Assembly (NCBI GenBank): GCA_025765615.1
Contig: JAIVFJ010000136.1
Span: forward strand, 1 to 42,500
Source of the DNA: Zopfochytrium polystomum
Taxonomy: Eukaryota > Chytridiomycota > Chytridiomycetes > Chytridiales > Chytridiaceae
DNA: 42,500 bases
Direction: 5' to 3'
The translations under genes and the position numbers were made by a program. Under the pieces are notes generated by a model. It was not told where the DNA came from and did no database searches. It worked only from the letters and a program-made list of their open reading frames with translations. Below, piece after piece: positions 1 to 10,843 of this stretch. Numbering within the stretch: position 1 is the first letter of the stretch; the number at the start of each line of letters is the position of its first letter.

Positions 1-1402
1 ATGACACCCAAATCCCCGGAGGGTCTTTTTGCATGGGAGCCCCTCCTCGCGTTTGCCAAAATGGTCCATGTTTGACAAAGTTTCTGAGTTGAAGGTAAAG
101 CATAAACCACTGGGAAACACGAGCTCCTGTCGCTTCGTCTCCGGGGGGGTAGGAGGGGACTGCACTCGAGGTTGGAGGAACGAGGAAGGGTTGCTGCCAA
201 CGATGGTTGCTGCCAACGATTACGAGCCCGTGCTCTGGTTGCTGCTTGACGTAGACTTTTTTTTCGTTCGCCGATAAAGACAGTTTTGCTGCAAACTTTT
301 TTGGGTCACGCAGTCTGGGAGGACGCACACGCCTGGTCTGCTGTGATGGGAGGAACGAGCCAAAAACGCGCGAGAGTGCAAGATGTTTCAAAGCGAGAAC
401 ACTTAATTTGAAAGTCGGCGACGCTCCCTACCCCCAACCCCACCCCCACGTGCCAAAAATCGGCACTCCTTAAATGTGTTAAACCCGCAGTTCCAACGTT
501 CCAGCTTCTCCCAAGCTGCTCAATTCGTACTATTTTTAAACACACACAGAAAAAATGTATGGAGAATCACGAAGAAAAAAAAGTATTAATACATGTACAT
601 TGAATCCATCTATGCGAACCGCCTCTCTCGGGGTTTCTTTTGGTTCCGTTTTTCCTCTTCTTTCTGGGTCGCATCGATCGGCGAACGCGTGGGTCCGACA
701 TTTTCGCCTCTCTCGCTGTGCATGGGAGTGGGACTCATGCCAGGTTCTCTCTCGTCCCCACTCACTCACTCCCACACACTCTCGCTCACACTCTCCTCTG
801 TCTCTGTCGCTCTCGGTCAGCTCCTGCTAGAACATCCTTCTTCTTTACTTCTGGCCATTGGGAGCCTGGGTGAAAAAAAAAAAAAAAAAAAACAAATTAA
901 GTTCGCTCGTCCACAGCCAGAATCTTGTCTTCTCGTGTTTCTCTATTTCAGCCCTTTCCAACGGCGGGTTTACCTTTTCTTTGGCGTTACCACCGAAACA
1001 GGACGCGCGGGGAGGGGCGGGGCGGCGGCCGGCCCGTTACAAATTTTCGACTCTCTCTCCCCTCTTCAAGGACTGGCATCTTGCACAGCTACCAACAATT
1101 GTGGTACGTGCAAGACTCTCTTCCGCGCTCCCCACAGCCCTACACCCACACACAACCACCCCCCCAACGTACGAGAACCCTAGCAAGCTCCTCACATACT
1201 TACTGATACACGCTAGCATATACGAACATACCGAGAAGCCGTTTCCCCGAGTCAGCGACACACCCAGAACGCCCAGGAACCCAGCCACTTTTGTCGACCA
1301 AAGTCGCACTTCGTAAAGCGGCGACGTACGTACTTGGACTCGGCAATTCGGATCCCCAACAATTCCCTTCCCCCAACGTGACTCTGTGGGGGGCACGAAA
1401 AA
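1..1402. other. Upstream region without a supported gene
   Basis: I see no coding signal that continues through plausible splice sites. The right half is pyrimidine-rich on the + strand (CT/CACA tracts around 720-830 and 1060-1190), and a 20-base A run lies near 873-892. The last few hundred bases probably hold the promoter and 5' UTR of the gene starting at 1403. No TATA box or other element stands out clearly enough to call. Confidence 0.5.
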
Positions 1403-4400
1403 ATGAGCGGGATCGAAGATCTGACGATCCAGGGGTTCCTGGAGGACCACGTGCTGTTCCGGAATCTGGAGCGGAGCTTTATCAAGACGTTGGCGAACGC
1501 GATGCAGAGCAGGGTGTATAATGCGAACGAGTACATTATTCGGAAGGGGGAGATCGGGAAGGCCATGTTTTTTATTCAGAGGGGAGAGGTGCAGGTGATC
1601 TCGGAGGATGGTACGTTGCGAGGGGTGGTAAAGGCTCTAAGGCGATCGCCGTTTCGTCTCCACGCTCATCGAAAATTGCTACGCAGAGGAGACGATCCTG
1701 AACGTGATGGGCGAGCAGTCGTTTTTTGGGGAGATCGGTGTGCTGTTCTCGGTCCCTCGGTACAGTGCGTCCTTTTTTTCAATATGAACGTCAACGCGTA
1801 CTTACTTTACTTTCTCCTTTCCTCAACAGTACAGCGTCATGCCGGGCCGACGGTCGATGCCTCATACTCGTCCTGACAAAGGACAAGCTGGCGTCGATTC
1901 TGGCGGCGTACCCGGCGGTCGCGGCCTCGATCAACATGATCGCCGAGGAGCGCTTCGCGATGCACATCAAGCAGCAGGAGGCGGCTGTGCGCGTCGAGTT
2001 CGGACAGGAGATCCACGTGGCGATGACGAGCTCGGATCTGAGGAATGTGAGTGTGTTGGGACGCTGTCAGGGGGGAAGGCGATGACGTGGCCACTTTTTG
2101 AAGGGCGAAGCTGTCTTTGCCGCTCTCTAAGCCAACCTCCCCCTAACCCCAAACCTCGCCCCCTCCGACTCGGGCCGCAGATACCACTATTCCGCGATTG
2201 CGAAATCGGGTTCCTGCACAACCTCGCGCTCAAGCTGAAGCCGCTCCAGTTCCAGCGCCAGGACCTGATCATATACAAAGGCGACGTGGCGAGCGAGATG
2301 TTTTTCGTCGTGTCAGGCATCGCCGAGGTGTACAGGGAGGACGACGGTAAGACGGTCGCCGAGTTCCAGCCGGGGACGTTCTTTGGGGAAGTCGGGCTGT
2401 TTTTCCAAATCAAGCGGACCGCGTCCGTCCGGGCCGGGTCGCTGCTTACGGTGTTCAAGCTAACGAAGGACGACTTGGAGGTTGTATTGAAGCAGTATCC
2501 GGAAATCGACGAGAAGATAAAGGCGGAGGCGAAGCACAGGCTAGAGTACAATCAGATCAGAGAGAAGGCGAAACTATCAAACACACAGGAGGTCGCTACA
2601 GAGATCGAAGTTGTTAGAGAAACATTAAAAACGGTGAGGAACAACGAATATTTGGCGGGCTTCCTCTGCTCCGCTGCCTTTCTCTCCCACCTACTTTCCA
2701 TTGTTTACATGAGCCGAGCTATTTAGTTTACGCGGCATCGTGAAGTCCAGTGCTGACACCATCAACAACACAGATCCCGCTCTTCAGAAACGGAACCAAC
2801 GTTTTTTACGATGAGTTGGCCCTGGCGCTTAAGCTCAAATTGTACGAACCGAAAGACCTCATCATTCAAAAGAATTCAGTCGGCGACTCGATGTTCTTTG
2901 TGATGGACGGTACAGCCTGTGTGGTTTCGGAGAATGGAGAAACGGTGTACGGGGAAATCACGAGTGGCTCTTTCTTTGGCGAGGTCGCCCTTTTCTACGA
3001 GGTGAATCGGACCGCTACGGTCCGCGCCCGAACCGTATGCACCTGCTTCGAGCTGAGCAAAGGCGTTCTCGACCGGATCCTCAAGCAATATCCGGAGATG
3101 GAGGAAGCGGTGCGCGAAAAAGCTCGGCAAAACTACGTTCTTTTTCTTGCGCGCGAAAACGCAATCAAAATTGCGGCGGTTGAGGACACGCAGCGCTTCA
3201 CCGAAGAGGCAACAATCGAACGATTGAAACAGGTCGGTCCCAAAAAAACAAGGGGCAGCCGGCGGAAGAAGGCTTCATTTTCTCGTTTGCATGGCTTGTA
3301 AAACCCCAACCATAAATAACCCCGTCAAATAGGTTTCTACGTTCCAAAAATGCTCGCACAGTTTCCTCAAGTCACTCGCGAACCTCACTACCATCCACAC
3401 CCACAAGCTCGGAACGACCATCATCCGCTCGGGCGATCCGAGTCAGGCCATGTTCTTCATAGCGACAGGGCGGGTCGAGATCGTTTCTTCGGACGAATCG
3501 ACCGTGTTTGACATTCTCGATGAAGGGCAGTTTTTCGGAGAAGTAGGGCTGATCAAAAACATCGCCAGGTCAGCCAACGTGCGCGTTGGGTCCGCCTCGT
3601 GCGTCGTCATCGAGCTGTCCAAAGGGGCGGTGGCGACCGTGCTCACTGAGTACCCGGATGCGTACGAGATGATCGCACTGGAGGCGGAGAAACGGTTCAA
3701 GGTGGTGATGAACCGGAAGGCAGGGAAAGAGCTTCCGGTGAAGGAGGACGAGACAGGGTCAACGAGCTCGCTGGGAAGCACATTCTCGGGAGGATCGGGT
3801 GGCTCGGGGAAAGGCTTCTTCAAGCGCCCATCGTGGAGCGAAGGGGTCGTGGCGGCTGATTCCAGGCAAGGACGGAGAAGGAGTCTGTCAGAGATGTTTC
3901 GCAAGTTTGGAAAGAAGTCGGTGGACGACGTGGAGACGATGCTCGTTGCCAAAGTGTCCAGTCCGGCGCAGTCGGTGGAATCCGTTAAAACGGACGAGCC
4001 CGAGAAGGTGAGCAGGAGTTTGTTCCAGGAGTTTTCGACCTGCGGGTGTGAGGTTGCTTCCGCAGGGGTTTTTCACATTGTTTCTCCCCCGTTGATGTTC
4101 AACACAGTCTGCTCCGCTGAGCAAGATTATCAAATCCTTCAAAAGTCGGTTCCACAAGAAGGAGCAGGAGCCAAAAGTTTCAGCAAACAAAGTTCAACCG
4201 GCTCCAGCGGCAGCGTCGGTCCCATCGTCGCCAGAACCGAGCGTTGCGAAAACGGCAAAGGGGGAGATGGTAGTGACGCAGGCACAATCCGGGAGAAAGA
4301 AGCGAACGGGCAAGAGACGCGACCACATCTTCAGCTTGCCAATGTCCGTATTGATGCGGGTTGTCGAATATCTCAACCCGAGACACAGGCTGCGCTTGGA

Positions 4401-5634
4401 GGGAACCTGCCGCAAGTGGTTCAAGCTGATGGCCGATTCGCATTTCTGGCGAAAGCTAGACCTGTTTCCCATATTCACCGTTTTGAGCAACAAGCACGCA
4501 GTGGGCCTTTTGCATCGAGGTGGTTCACGACTGGTTGGTGTAAACCTAAACACGTGTTGGATGCTGCAAGACGAAGACCTCATGACCCTCGCAAGCAAGA
4601 GCCCCCACATCACCTACCTCGGGCTCTCAAACTGCTGGAAGCTCACAGATTTTGGCATAAACTACGTAGCCACAGGCTTGGAGCAGCTTCGGCAACTGGA
4701 CATCAGCTACTGCGGTCAAATCACAGGAGTTGGCTTCAGCGAGCATTGTTGGGGCAATCTAGAGCAGTGCGACATGTCATATTGCAAGCAGATGACTGAC
4801 GATATGGTCGAAAAGTTCCTTCGGGGTACAAAATCAATCAAGGACTTGCGACTTCGGAGATGCGTAAAGCTGACCGATCACGCGATATTCCTCGTCGTTC
4901 GGTACTGCAGGTGAAAAATGCGACCTTGTTTCGTTACTTTTTCGTCTCAATCCTGCCCACGTCTTTTCCCGTCCAGCCATTGGATTTTAACTCTAATCCG
5001 CTTCTATTGTTCGGTTTGACGCATCGCTGTTCTCCCAAACAGCGAGATCAAATACCTAGATCTTGGGGACTGCGACAAGGTGACGGACAAGTGCCTAAAG
5101 TGGATTTCCTCGGGCTGCACAAACCTCAAAAGCCTGCGCCTGTCGTTCTGCTCTCGCATCACCAACAACGGACTCTTTGATCTTTCGACGGGCAGCTACT
5201 CGTTCGAGGCGCTGGACTTGAGCCACTGCACGCAGGTGACGGACGTGTCGGTGGCGCTGTTCGCCGAGTCGCTGCACTCGCTGCGGCGGCTGAACCTGCG
5301 GCGGTGCGTCAAGGTGACGGACGCGACGGTGGCGCTGCTGCTGCGGAACGCGCCGCTGCTGGAGCGGCTGGACGTGTCGGGGTGCCCGCTCGTGACGGGC
5401 GGCGCGGTGGCGGCGTTGCGGTCTGCGGCCGCGGGTTCGGCGCGCCGGCCTCCGCTGGTGGTGGTCATGGACACCTTCCGGTCGGGGAGCCGGGCCTCCG
5501 AAGTCCGCAGGCTGCCCAAGCCGCGCGAGGTGCCGATGCATTTGCTGTTCACTTCCGGGGTCCCGAAGACGCCGCCGCCGCCGCCGAGCTCTGGGAAAGG
5601 GGCTAAGAGGGGCAAGAAGATTATCGTGGATTGA
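1403..5634 (+). CDS. Four-CNB-domain, F-box, LRR protein (putative cNMP-regulated SCF receptor)
   Basis: Eight exons: 1403-1610, 1687-1759, 1830-2046, 2181-2633, 2774-3232, 3333-4007, 4108-4910, 5043-5634. They join in frame to 1159 residues. Four cyclic-nucleotide-binding domains occupy about 13-140, 168-295, 319-445 and 472-600. Each keeps the phosphate-binding cassette FGE...R with the key arginine (R94, R245, R396, R549). A Ser/Gly/Lys-rich linker follows, then an F-box at about 768-815 (IFSLPMSVLMRVVEYLNP) and roughly nine cysteine-type LRRs to about 1085, with a Pro-rich tail ending in KKIIVD. F-box/LRR proteins recruit substrates to Skp1-Cul1 ubiquitin ligases; CNB domains bind cAMP or cGMP and change conformation. 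A nucleotide-controlled substrate receptor is my inference. The start at 1403 precedes the first CNB helix. I know of no characterised protein with this architecture. The domain calls are firm; single splice sites less so. Confidence 0.88.
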
Positions 5635-6732
5635 GGGGACGGGTCAGTGAGTCGGACACGCGGTTTGCCCTCACGGATGTACCTCAATCAGCATCTTTGC
5701 TTCTCTCCTTCAATCACCGCTCCAGCTTGCTGCTTCCCAGCTCGCTCCACTCCCCTCTGTCCCTCCACTCTTCGTCCACCCAACCGAGACACGGACCGCG
5801 CTTCCAACTTCTATGGGTTTGACCTCCTCCTTTTTTTTTTTTTTTTTTTCCCATACTTCTGCACCTGAAAATTACTTTTGGTTCCGTGGTTTGTAGCACC
5901 TTCCATCCCGCCCGGTTTTTTTTTCAAAGACATTTTCTTCTTTTATATGGGAGAATAGAATCGCCCACTGTTCCACATATAAACCCCTCGACGGGCCATA
6001 AACGTGTACGAATCGCTTCAGTTCGAATCTCCTCCAACGCCTCTATTCGCCGTGGCTCCACTGGACGTAATCCGAGGCAGAAAGTTGCCTGATTCAGCGA
6101 CTCAAGGAGGCTGGAGCAAAATTGCTGAGGCTAGCTGGGATTGAGATGTTCAGAAACGCAGCTCATGAAGAAATCGCTAATATTCAAGCTCGGTGGGGAC
6201 CTTGGATGCCAAAGTTTGGATCAGTCCGCTTTGCGGGCTAATTACAAAATAAGACCAAGCCAAGCGAGTTGTAGCTCGCGCGACATTCTCGCGAATCTCA
6301 CTTGAAGTATTTCTCACCCAACTGCGAAAAAGTATAACAGAGGATTGCTCACGCAGGGCGGCTGGTTGCTGTTGGAAATTTGGTTCGTTCCCAATCAATC
6401 CAATGGCTAGCGAATTGAGGTTTTTGAGGGACGTTTGGCGGCACGATCTGCTTCGAAATATTAATATATTTTGGCGCGGTGGCGCGCCGCTGGTGGTGGC
6501 GGCTGGACGGCTGGACGGCATTGCTTTTTTTTTTTTTTTTTTTTTTTTTTCGGTGGCTCAAGTCTCACGCTCTCTCTCTCTCTCTCTCCTCCCTCCATCG
6601 CTCCCTCTGCCCTTAAAAAACAAGTTTTCGCAGCTGTTCCAAAATGGTGGTCGTTTTTGTCGCACACCTTCACTTCCAGAAGAGAAAAACAAAGAAAAAT
6701 GAAGCTACAAAACAAATGAGAGATAGACAGAC

Positions 6733-6775
<43 letters not shown>

Positions 6776-7224
6776 AGTGCTAAAAAAAATGAAGATCGGA
6801 TCGAGGCGGTGGCGTCGAAAGAGAAGAAAAAATCCAAACAAAAACGCGAAAGGCAACAACAACAAAGTGTTGGGCAAAAATAGAACAAACAAACAAAAGG
6901 AAAAAAAAAACATCAAGCGAACGCTGAGAGAAAGGTCGAACAAAAACCAAAAAAAAAAAAAGAAAAAAAACAAGAAAGGGGGAAAAAAAGCCCTCTCGAT
7001 CAACGTTTTTCTGCAGCCACCATGGAACACCTTCACGTGGTCACTCATGCAACCCACACCTCCACGTTCCCACCACGCCCGCCTCGCCGCTCGCCGCCCG
7101 CGTGAAGCAACCAAGAAGGAGAGGAGGAGGAGGAAGGGGTGAAGGGCCTCTCGCTCGCTCACACCTCCCCCTTCTCTCTCTCTCTCTCGCCTCCCTTCTC
7201 TCCTTGGCACTGCATCGCATCGCA
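5635..7224. other. Convergent intergenic region with homopolymers and GA/CT microsatellites
   Basis: This lies between the 3' ends of two convergent genes. It contains T runs near 5831-5849 and 6526-6550, CT repeats near 6572-6595, a (GA)n tract near 6738-6772 and an A-rich stretch at 6780-6990. The segment 5950-6460 is less repetitive but gives no recognisable protein on either strand and no tRNA fold. Both genes' 3' UTRs must lie here; no unambiguous polyadenylation signal was identified. Confidence 0.6.
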
Positions 7225-10200
7225 TCACGCCGACTCCCTAAGAGCTGATGGGCCCTCGGCGCGACACCCGCCACCTGCTACTGCAGCACCGCAACGACCG
7301 GCTCCAGTCGCAGCCGCACCACCCCCTCCGTTGGCGATGGCGCCTCCACCAACACCTACACCACCACCAGCACCTTTAACGACCAAGACCACAACAGGAC
7401 ACGATGGCGACCGCGCAAGCCCTGGGAGCACCGTCGCCCGGTGAGACAGGAATCCGCTGAAAGACAGCGAGCGCGACGACGCCGTCAGCCGAGGGGGCAG
7501 CTGCATTGGCTGCATGGGCTGCTGCTGTTGCTGCTGCCTCTGAGCCAAAGCCGATGCTGCTAACGCACCCGCCGGTCCCACCTTCATCGCTGCCAACCGC
7601 ATTCCCATCAAGGCCGACGAGGGCGAAGACGGGGGCTCTCTTGGCGCGGCCGCAGCCGCCGCAAAGGTCGCTGAGGTTCCCAACTCCGGCGACGACGAGC
7701 AGTGCAAGGATGGCGCCCAGGCTCCGGGCCTTCTCGCCACCGCACCGGAGCCAGAGCTCCCAAAACCAAACACATTCGTGACGATGCCCTCAGCCGACGA
7801 GCTTCTCGCCCGTGACATGGCCTTGCCTTTGCTGTTGTTGCCCACAGCCGCGACTTCTGAGACGGCTGCAAACGGCGTGCGCCAATCAGGCTCTCCAGCA
7901 GCAGCAGCCGGGATGTCTTTCGGGTTGTCGTTGCGGTCTGGGTCGTCCCCGTCGTCGTCTGATTCAACCAGTCCGACAGAGAATCGCGGGGCTGCCCGTC
8001 CGCTGCTCCAACCCATTGACGGTTGAGGACTTGCGAGCATGCCGGCCGGTGCCCTGGGTGAACGTGGCGGAACAACGGGCTGCGTCTCGTCGTCGTCGTC
8101 ATCCTCACAAGTCTTTGTGGATGCAGCAACGAGCTGCGGAAGAGCCGGGACGCGAACGGGAACGGCCGCACGACGAACGCGCGTCTTCATCTCCTCTTCA
8201 AAGTCTCGCGCGATCCGCGCTGCGTCGGCCGCCATAATCGCCGCCGCAGCGAGCGCCAACGCCTCGGCCGTTGCCACCTGGGCGGGATGGTTCAGGGGCC
8301 TTGCTGGTTGCAACGACGTTGTATCGTTCCCTTGTTTGCCGCCGCTCGTATCGTCAATCGTTCCGTCCGTTGCGACTCCCAGAGCGGACGCAACGCCGCC
8401 CGCCCCTCGGCGCAGGATGACCTTGTGGTTTGAAGATCCGTTGTTGTCCCAAAAAACGAATCCGGCCATTTCGGCTCTGACCGCAAACTCGACCGTTAGA
8501 GACGACAGAGTCGATACCGCTGGTCCTACTGCGGTCTTTGCCATGTCGATGCGCGCAACGAATCGGTCGATTCCTACCACTCCGCCCATGGTCGTTGACA
8601 CGGTGCCGGCAAACGTTGCGGGGACTTCAGCGTAACCGGACGCCCACGCGTCTGTCGTGAAGCGTACCGACACGCGCTTCTCGTACGCCAAATTTCGGAG
8701 GAGAAGCGTGATGACCACGACCGGGGCGGAGGACGGAGAGGAAGTGGATAATGAAAAGCCGGGTTTTGAAGAAGTGTAAGCCGTCGGGTACGGGGAAGCA
8801 AAGGGTGACAAGGGTTGTGCGGAGGACGGGCCATCCTCCACCCGAACCGCATCAACGGCGACGGCGGCGCCGAGGGACATGTACACAGTGGACGACGGCG
8901 TGCGCCACACGATGCGGAACGGCTGCGGCGGCCGCGGTACAGCCGGCGCTCGTGGCCTTTCGGTTTTTTCATCGTCGTCATCCTCATCGTGCCGCCGGCT
9001 CCGCACATCGTCCTCGTCTTCCTCTTCGTCGGACGACCCGACCACAAATTCTGTCTCAGGCCAGCTAGCGACTTCGGAGGGCATGTCCAGAGGCGAAAAG
9101 AGCACGACGCGCTCGAGGCTGTTGCTGCTGAACGAGAGCGATTTCCCAGAGTCAGACCTGCGAAGTAGGTGCGGATGGCTGGCGGTTCGACCAAATAAGG
9201 GCGAGTCGGCCGAGTCGGAGCCGCTGCATCCTATCGACGGACACGAGCTGCGCCGAAGGATAGGTTTCGGGGTGGCTGCGCCAGCACTGCTGCTGCCTGA
9301 ACCGTGGCGCTGGTGGTGCGGCATCAAAGCGGGAGGCGTCGCCGTCGAGGGAGATTGGGGAGACGGCGTCCTGTCGCCTGGAGACGACGCCGGGGATTGT
9401 GGTTTTGCTCGGGGAGTTCGTGGTGCGGAAGGGGGCAAAGGCGGCGGCGATGCGGAAGTGGCAGTGGCGACGACAGGTAGAACAATGTCGGGCGGCGGGG
9501 CAACGAGGGGGGCGGGGCGCATGCCCAGACGTCTCGTAGGGGGTGAGGGCGGCGCGGCGTACGGGTTCTCGTGGTCTGTTGGTGAGGGTGTGTCGAGGAA
9601 GCTGTACGCGGTATGGTCGGTAGAGTCAAGGATGGACGGAAACGTGTTTCTGCGTTGCGGAGTTGTGGCATGCGCGTGAGCGGTGGAGGTGGATGCGGCT
9701 GGTGAGATCATCGACGAAGGCGGCGGCGGCGACGACGGATAGGACGACGTGGAAGATTGTGAATACGGCGACAACAAAGATGCGGGAGGCGACGCGACCG
9801 CTGCCCACGAAGATGATGACAACTGCGGCGGGGACGACCCCGACGGGGCGTAAGGATGGTAAGGCGCGATGCGAGTGGTGGAGTCGAATGACGGAGCGGG
9901 AATGTCAGGGTAAGGCAGCGTCAGGTGGGACTGCGAGTCGGCGACTGGGGAGAAGGTTGACGACGACGCTGCGGAACAAGTCGAGGAGGAAGATGGCGAA
10001 GGCGCGGGAGTAGAGACGGAGGAGGGGTTGTGCTGCTGTGGAGGTGGAGGAGGAGATAGTGGCTGGTGGAACAGCGCGTCGTCCGGCTGCCACGCCGGTG
10101 GCGGACGCCTGAGCAGGACGGCGCGACGTGACTGTTGGTGATGTGGCTGATATTGTTGATGGTGTTGATGCTGCTGAATGTGTTGCTCCTTTTCCAGCGC

Positions 10201-10287
10201 CTGCTGCTGCTGCTGTTGCTGTTGTATGTAGAGCGAGGAGGAGGATGGGAGGTGGAGGAACGCCGAGTTGTCGAGAGTGTGTGACAT
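7225..10287 (-). CDS. CBM21-domain PP1 regulatory subunit-like protein (glycogen-targeting type)
   Basis: A single uninterrupted frame of 1020 residues, read from the ATG at 10287 (MSHTLDNS). An upstream in-frame ATG at 10428 would add a poly-Lys segment made of simple repeat, so I prefer 10287. The CBM21 domain lies at about 445-625: LLLRNLAYEKRVSVRFTTD, then an aromatic-rich end with FWDNN, typical of Gac1/Pig1/Ppp1r3 proteins. Upstream at about 391-395, R-V-V-L-F fits the PP1-docking pattern [RK]-x-[VI]-x-[FW] and is followed by DMPSEV, the usual context in this family. Family members tether protein phosphatase 1 to glycogen and promote glycogen synthase activation. The N-terminal ~380 residues are Ser/Pro/Gln-rich (a Gln run near 10205-10225) and the C-terminal third is low complexity, so the protein is longer than typical homologues. 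An unseen intron near the Gly-rich C-terminus is possible. Confidence 0.82.
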   Translation of the reverse strand: MSHTLDNSAFLHLPSSSSLYIQQQQQQQQALEKEQHIQQHQHHQQYQPHHQQSRRAVLLRRPPPAWQPDDALFHQPLSPPPPPQQHNPSSVSTPAPSPSSSSTCSAASSSTFSPVADSQSHLTLPYPDIPAPSFDSTTRIAPYHPYAPSGSSPPQLSSSSWAAVASPPASLLSPYSQSSTSSYPSSPPPPSSMISPAASTSTAHAHATTPQRRNTFPSILDSTDHTAYSFLDTPSPTDHENPYAAPPSPPTRRLGMRPAPLVAPPPDIVLPVVATATSASPPPLPPSAPRTPRAKPQSPASSPGDRTPSPQSPSTATPPALMPHHQRHGSGSSSAGAATPKPILRRSSCPSIGCSGSDSADSPLFGRTASHPHLLRRSDSGKSLSFSSNSLERVVLFSPLDMPSEVASWPETEFVVGSSDEEEDEDDVRSRRHDEDDDDEKTERPRAPAVPRPPQPFRIVWRTPSSTVYMSLGAAVAVDAVRVEDGPSSAQPLSPFASPYPTAYTSSKPGFSLSTSSPSSAPVVVITLLLRNLAYEKRVSVRFTTDAWASGYAEVPATFAGTVSTTMGGVVGIDRFVARIDMAKTAVGPAVSTLSSLTVEFAVRAEMAGFVFWDNNGSSNHKVILRRGAGGVASALGVATDGTIDDTSGGKQGNDTTSLQPARPLNHPAQVATAEALALAAAAIMAADAARIARDFEEEMKTRVRRAAVPVRVPALPQLVAASTKTCEDDDDDETQPVVPPRSPRAPAGMLASPQPSMGWSSGRAAPRFSVGLVESDDDGDDPDRNDNPKDIPAAAAGEPDWRTPFAAVSEVAAVGNNSKGKAMSRARSSSAEGIVTNVFGFGSSGSGAVARRPGAWAPSLHCSSSPELGTSATFAAAAAAPREPPSSPSSALMGMRLAAMKVGPAGALAASALAQRQQQQQQPMQPMQLPPRLTASSRSLSFSGFLSHRATVLPGLARSPSCPVVVLVVKGAGGGVGVGGGAIANGGGGAAATGAGRCGAAVAGGGCRAEGPSALRESA

Positions 10288-10810
10288 TGTCTGAAGCGGA
10301 GAGGGGGAAGTGTTGCTTATGGATTCCTTTTTTTTTTTCCTGCCACCTTTTTTTTTTTTTTTTTTTTTTGGTTGGTTGTGGAATTTGGCTCGGTGAGAAG
10401 CTTGTGATTGACGGACGTTGAAAGGCAAATCGTTGCGATCATACCTGTGGTAACAAGACCCACCACTAGACTAGAGTCAAAGAGCTTAAAAAATAAAATA
10501 AAAATTGGCGCCGGGAGGGGGGGTGTGTGTCGGCTTGGGAGGTGTGTGTGTGTGGCCGTGCCGTGCGTAGTGAATGAATGGATCGCTGCTGCTACTGCTG
10601 CTGTCCTCCTCCTGTTTTCTTGCCAGCTGAATGATCTGTTGTCGCGAGGGAACGAACACTTTTGACTTTGAGCGGCGGGGGCGGGGGTGGGGGTTGTGCG
10701 ATCAGTCACCGGCGACGTTCCCTCTCCTCCTTCTCGTCACACCACCACCACCACGGAGCGAAAACGCGCAGGGGAGAAGGAGGCTGGATATGGGGGTGTG
10801 GAGGAAGAGG

Positions 10811-10843
<33 letters not shown>

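Noticed and set aside
6005..6040. A tRNA B-box-like GTTCGAATC
   Set aside because: The flanks do not pair as a T-stem and no A-box or acceptor stem is present.
6177..6521. 114-residue minus frame in the less repetitive part of the spacer
   Set aside because: There is no recognised family, no good start context and no neighbouring exons; it is retained only as unexplained sequence.
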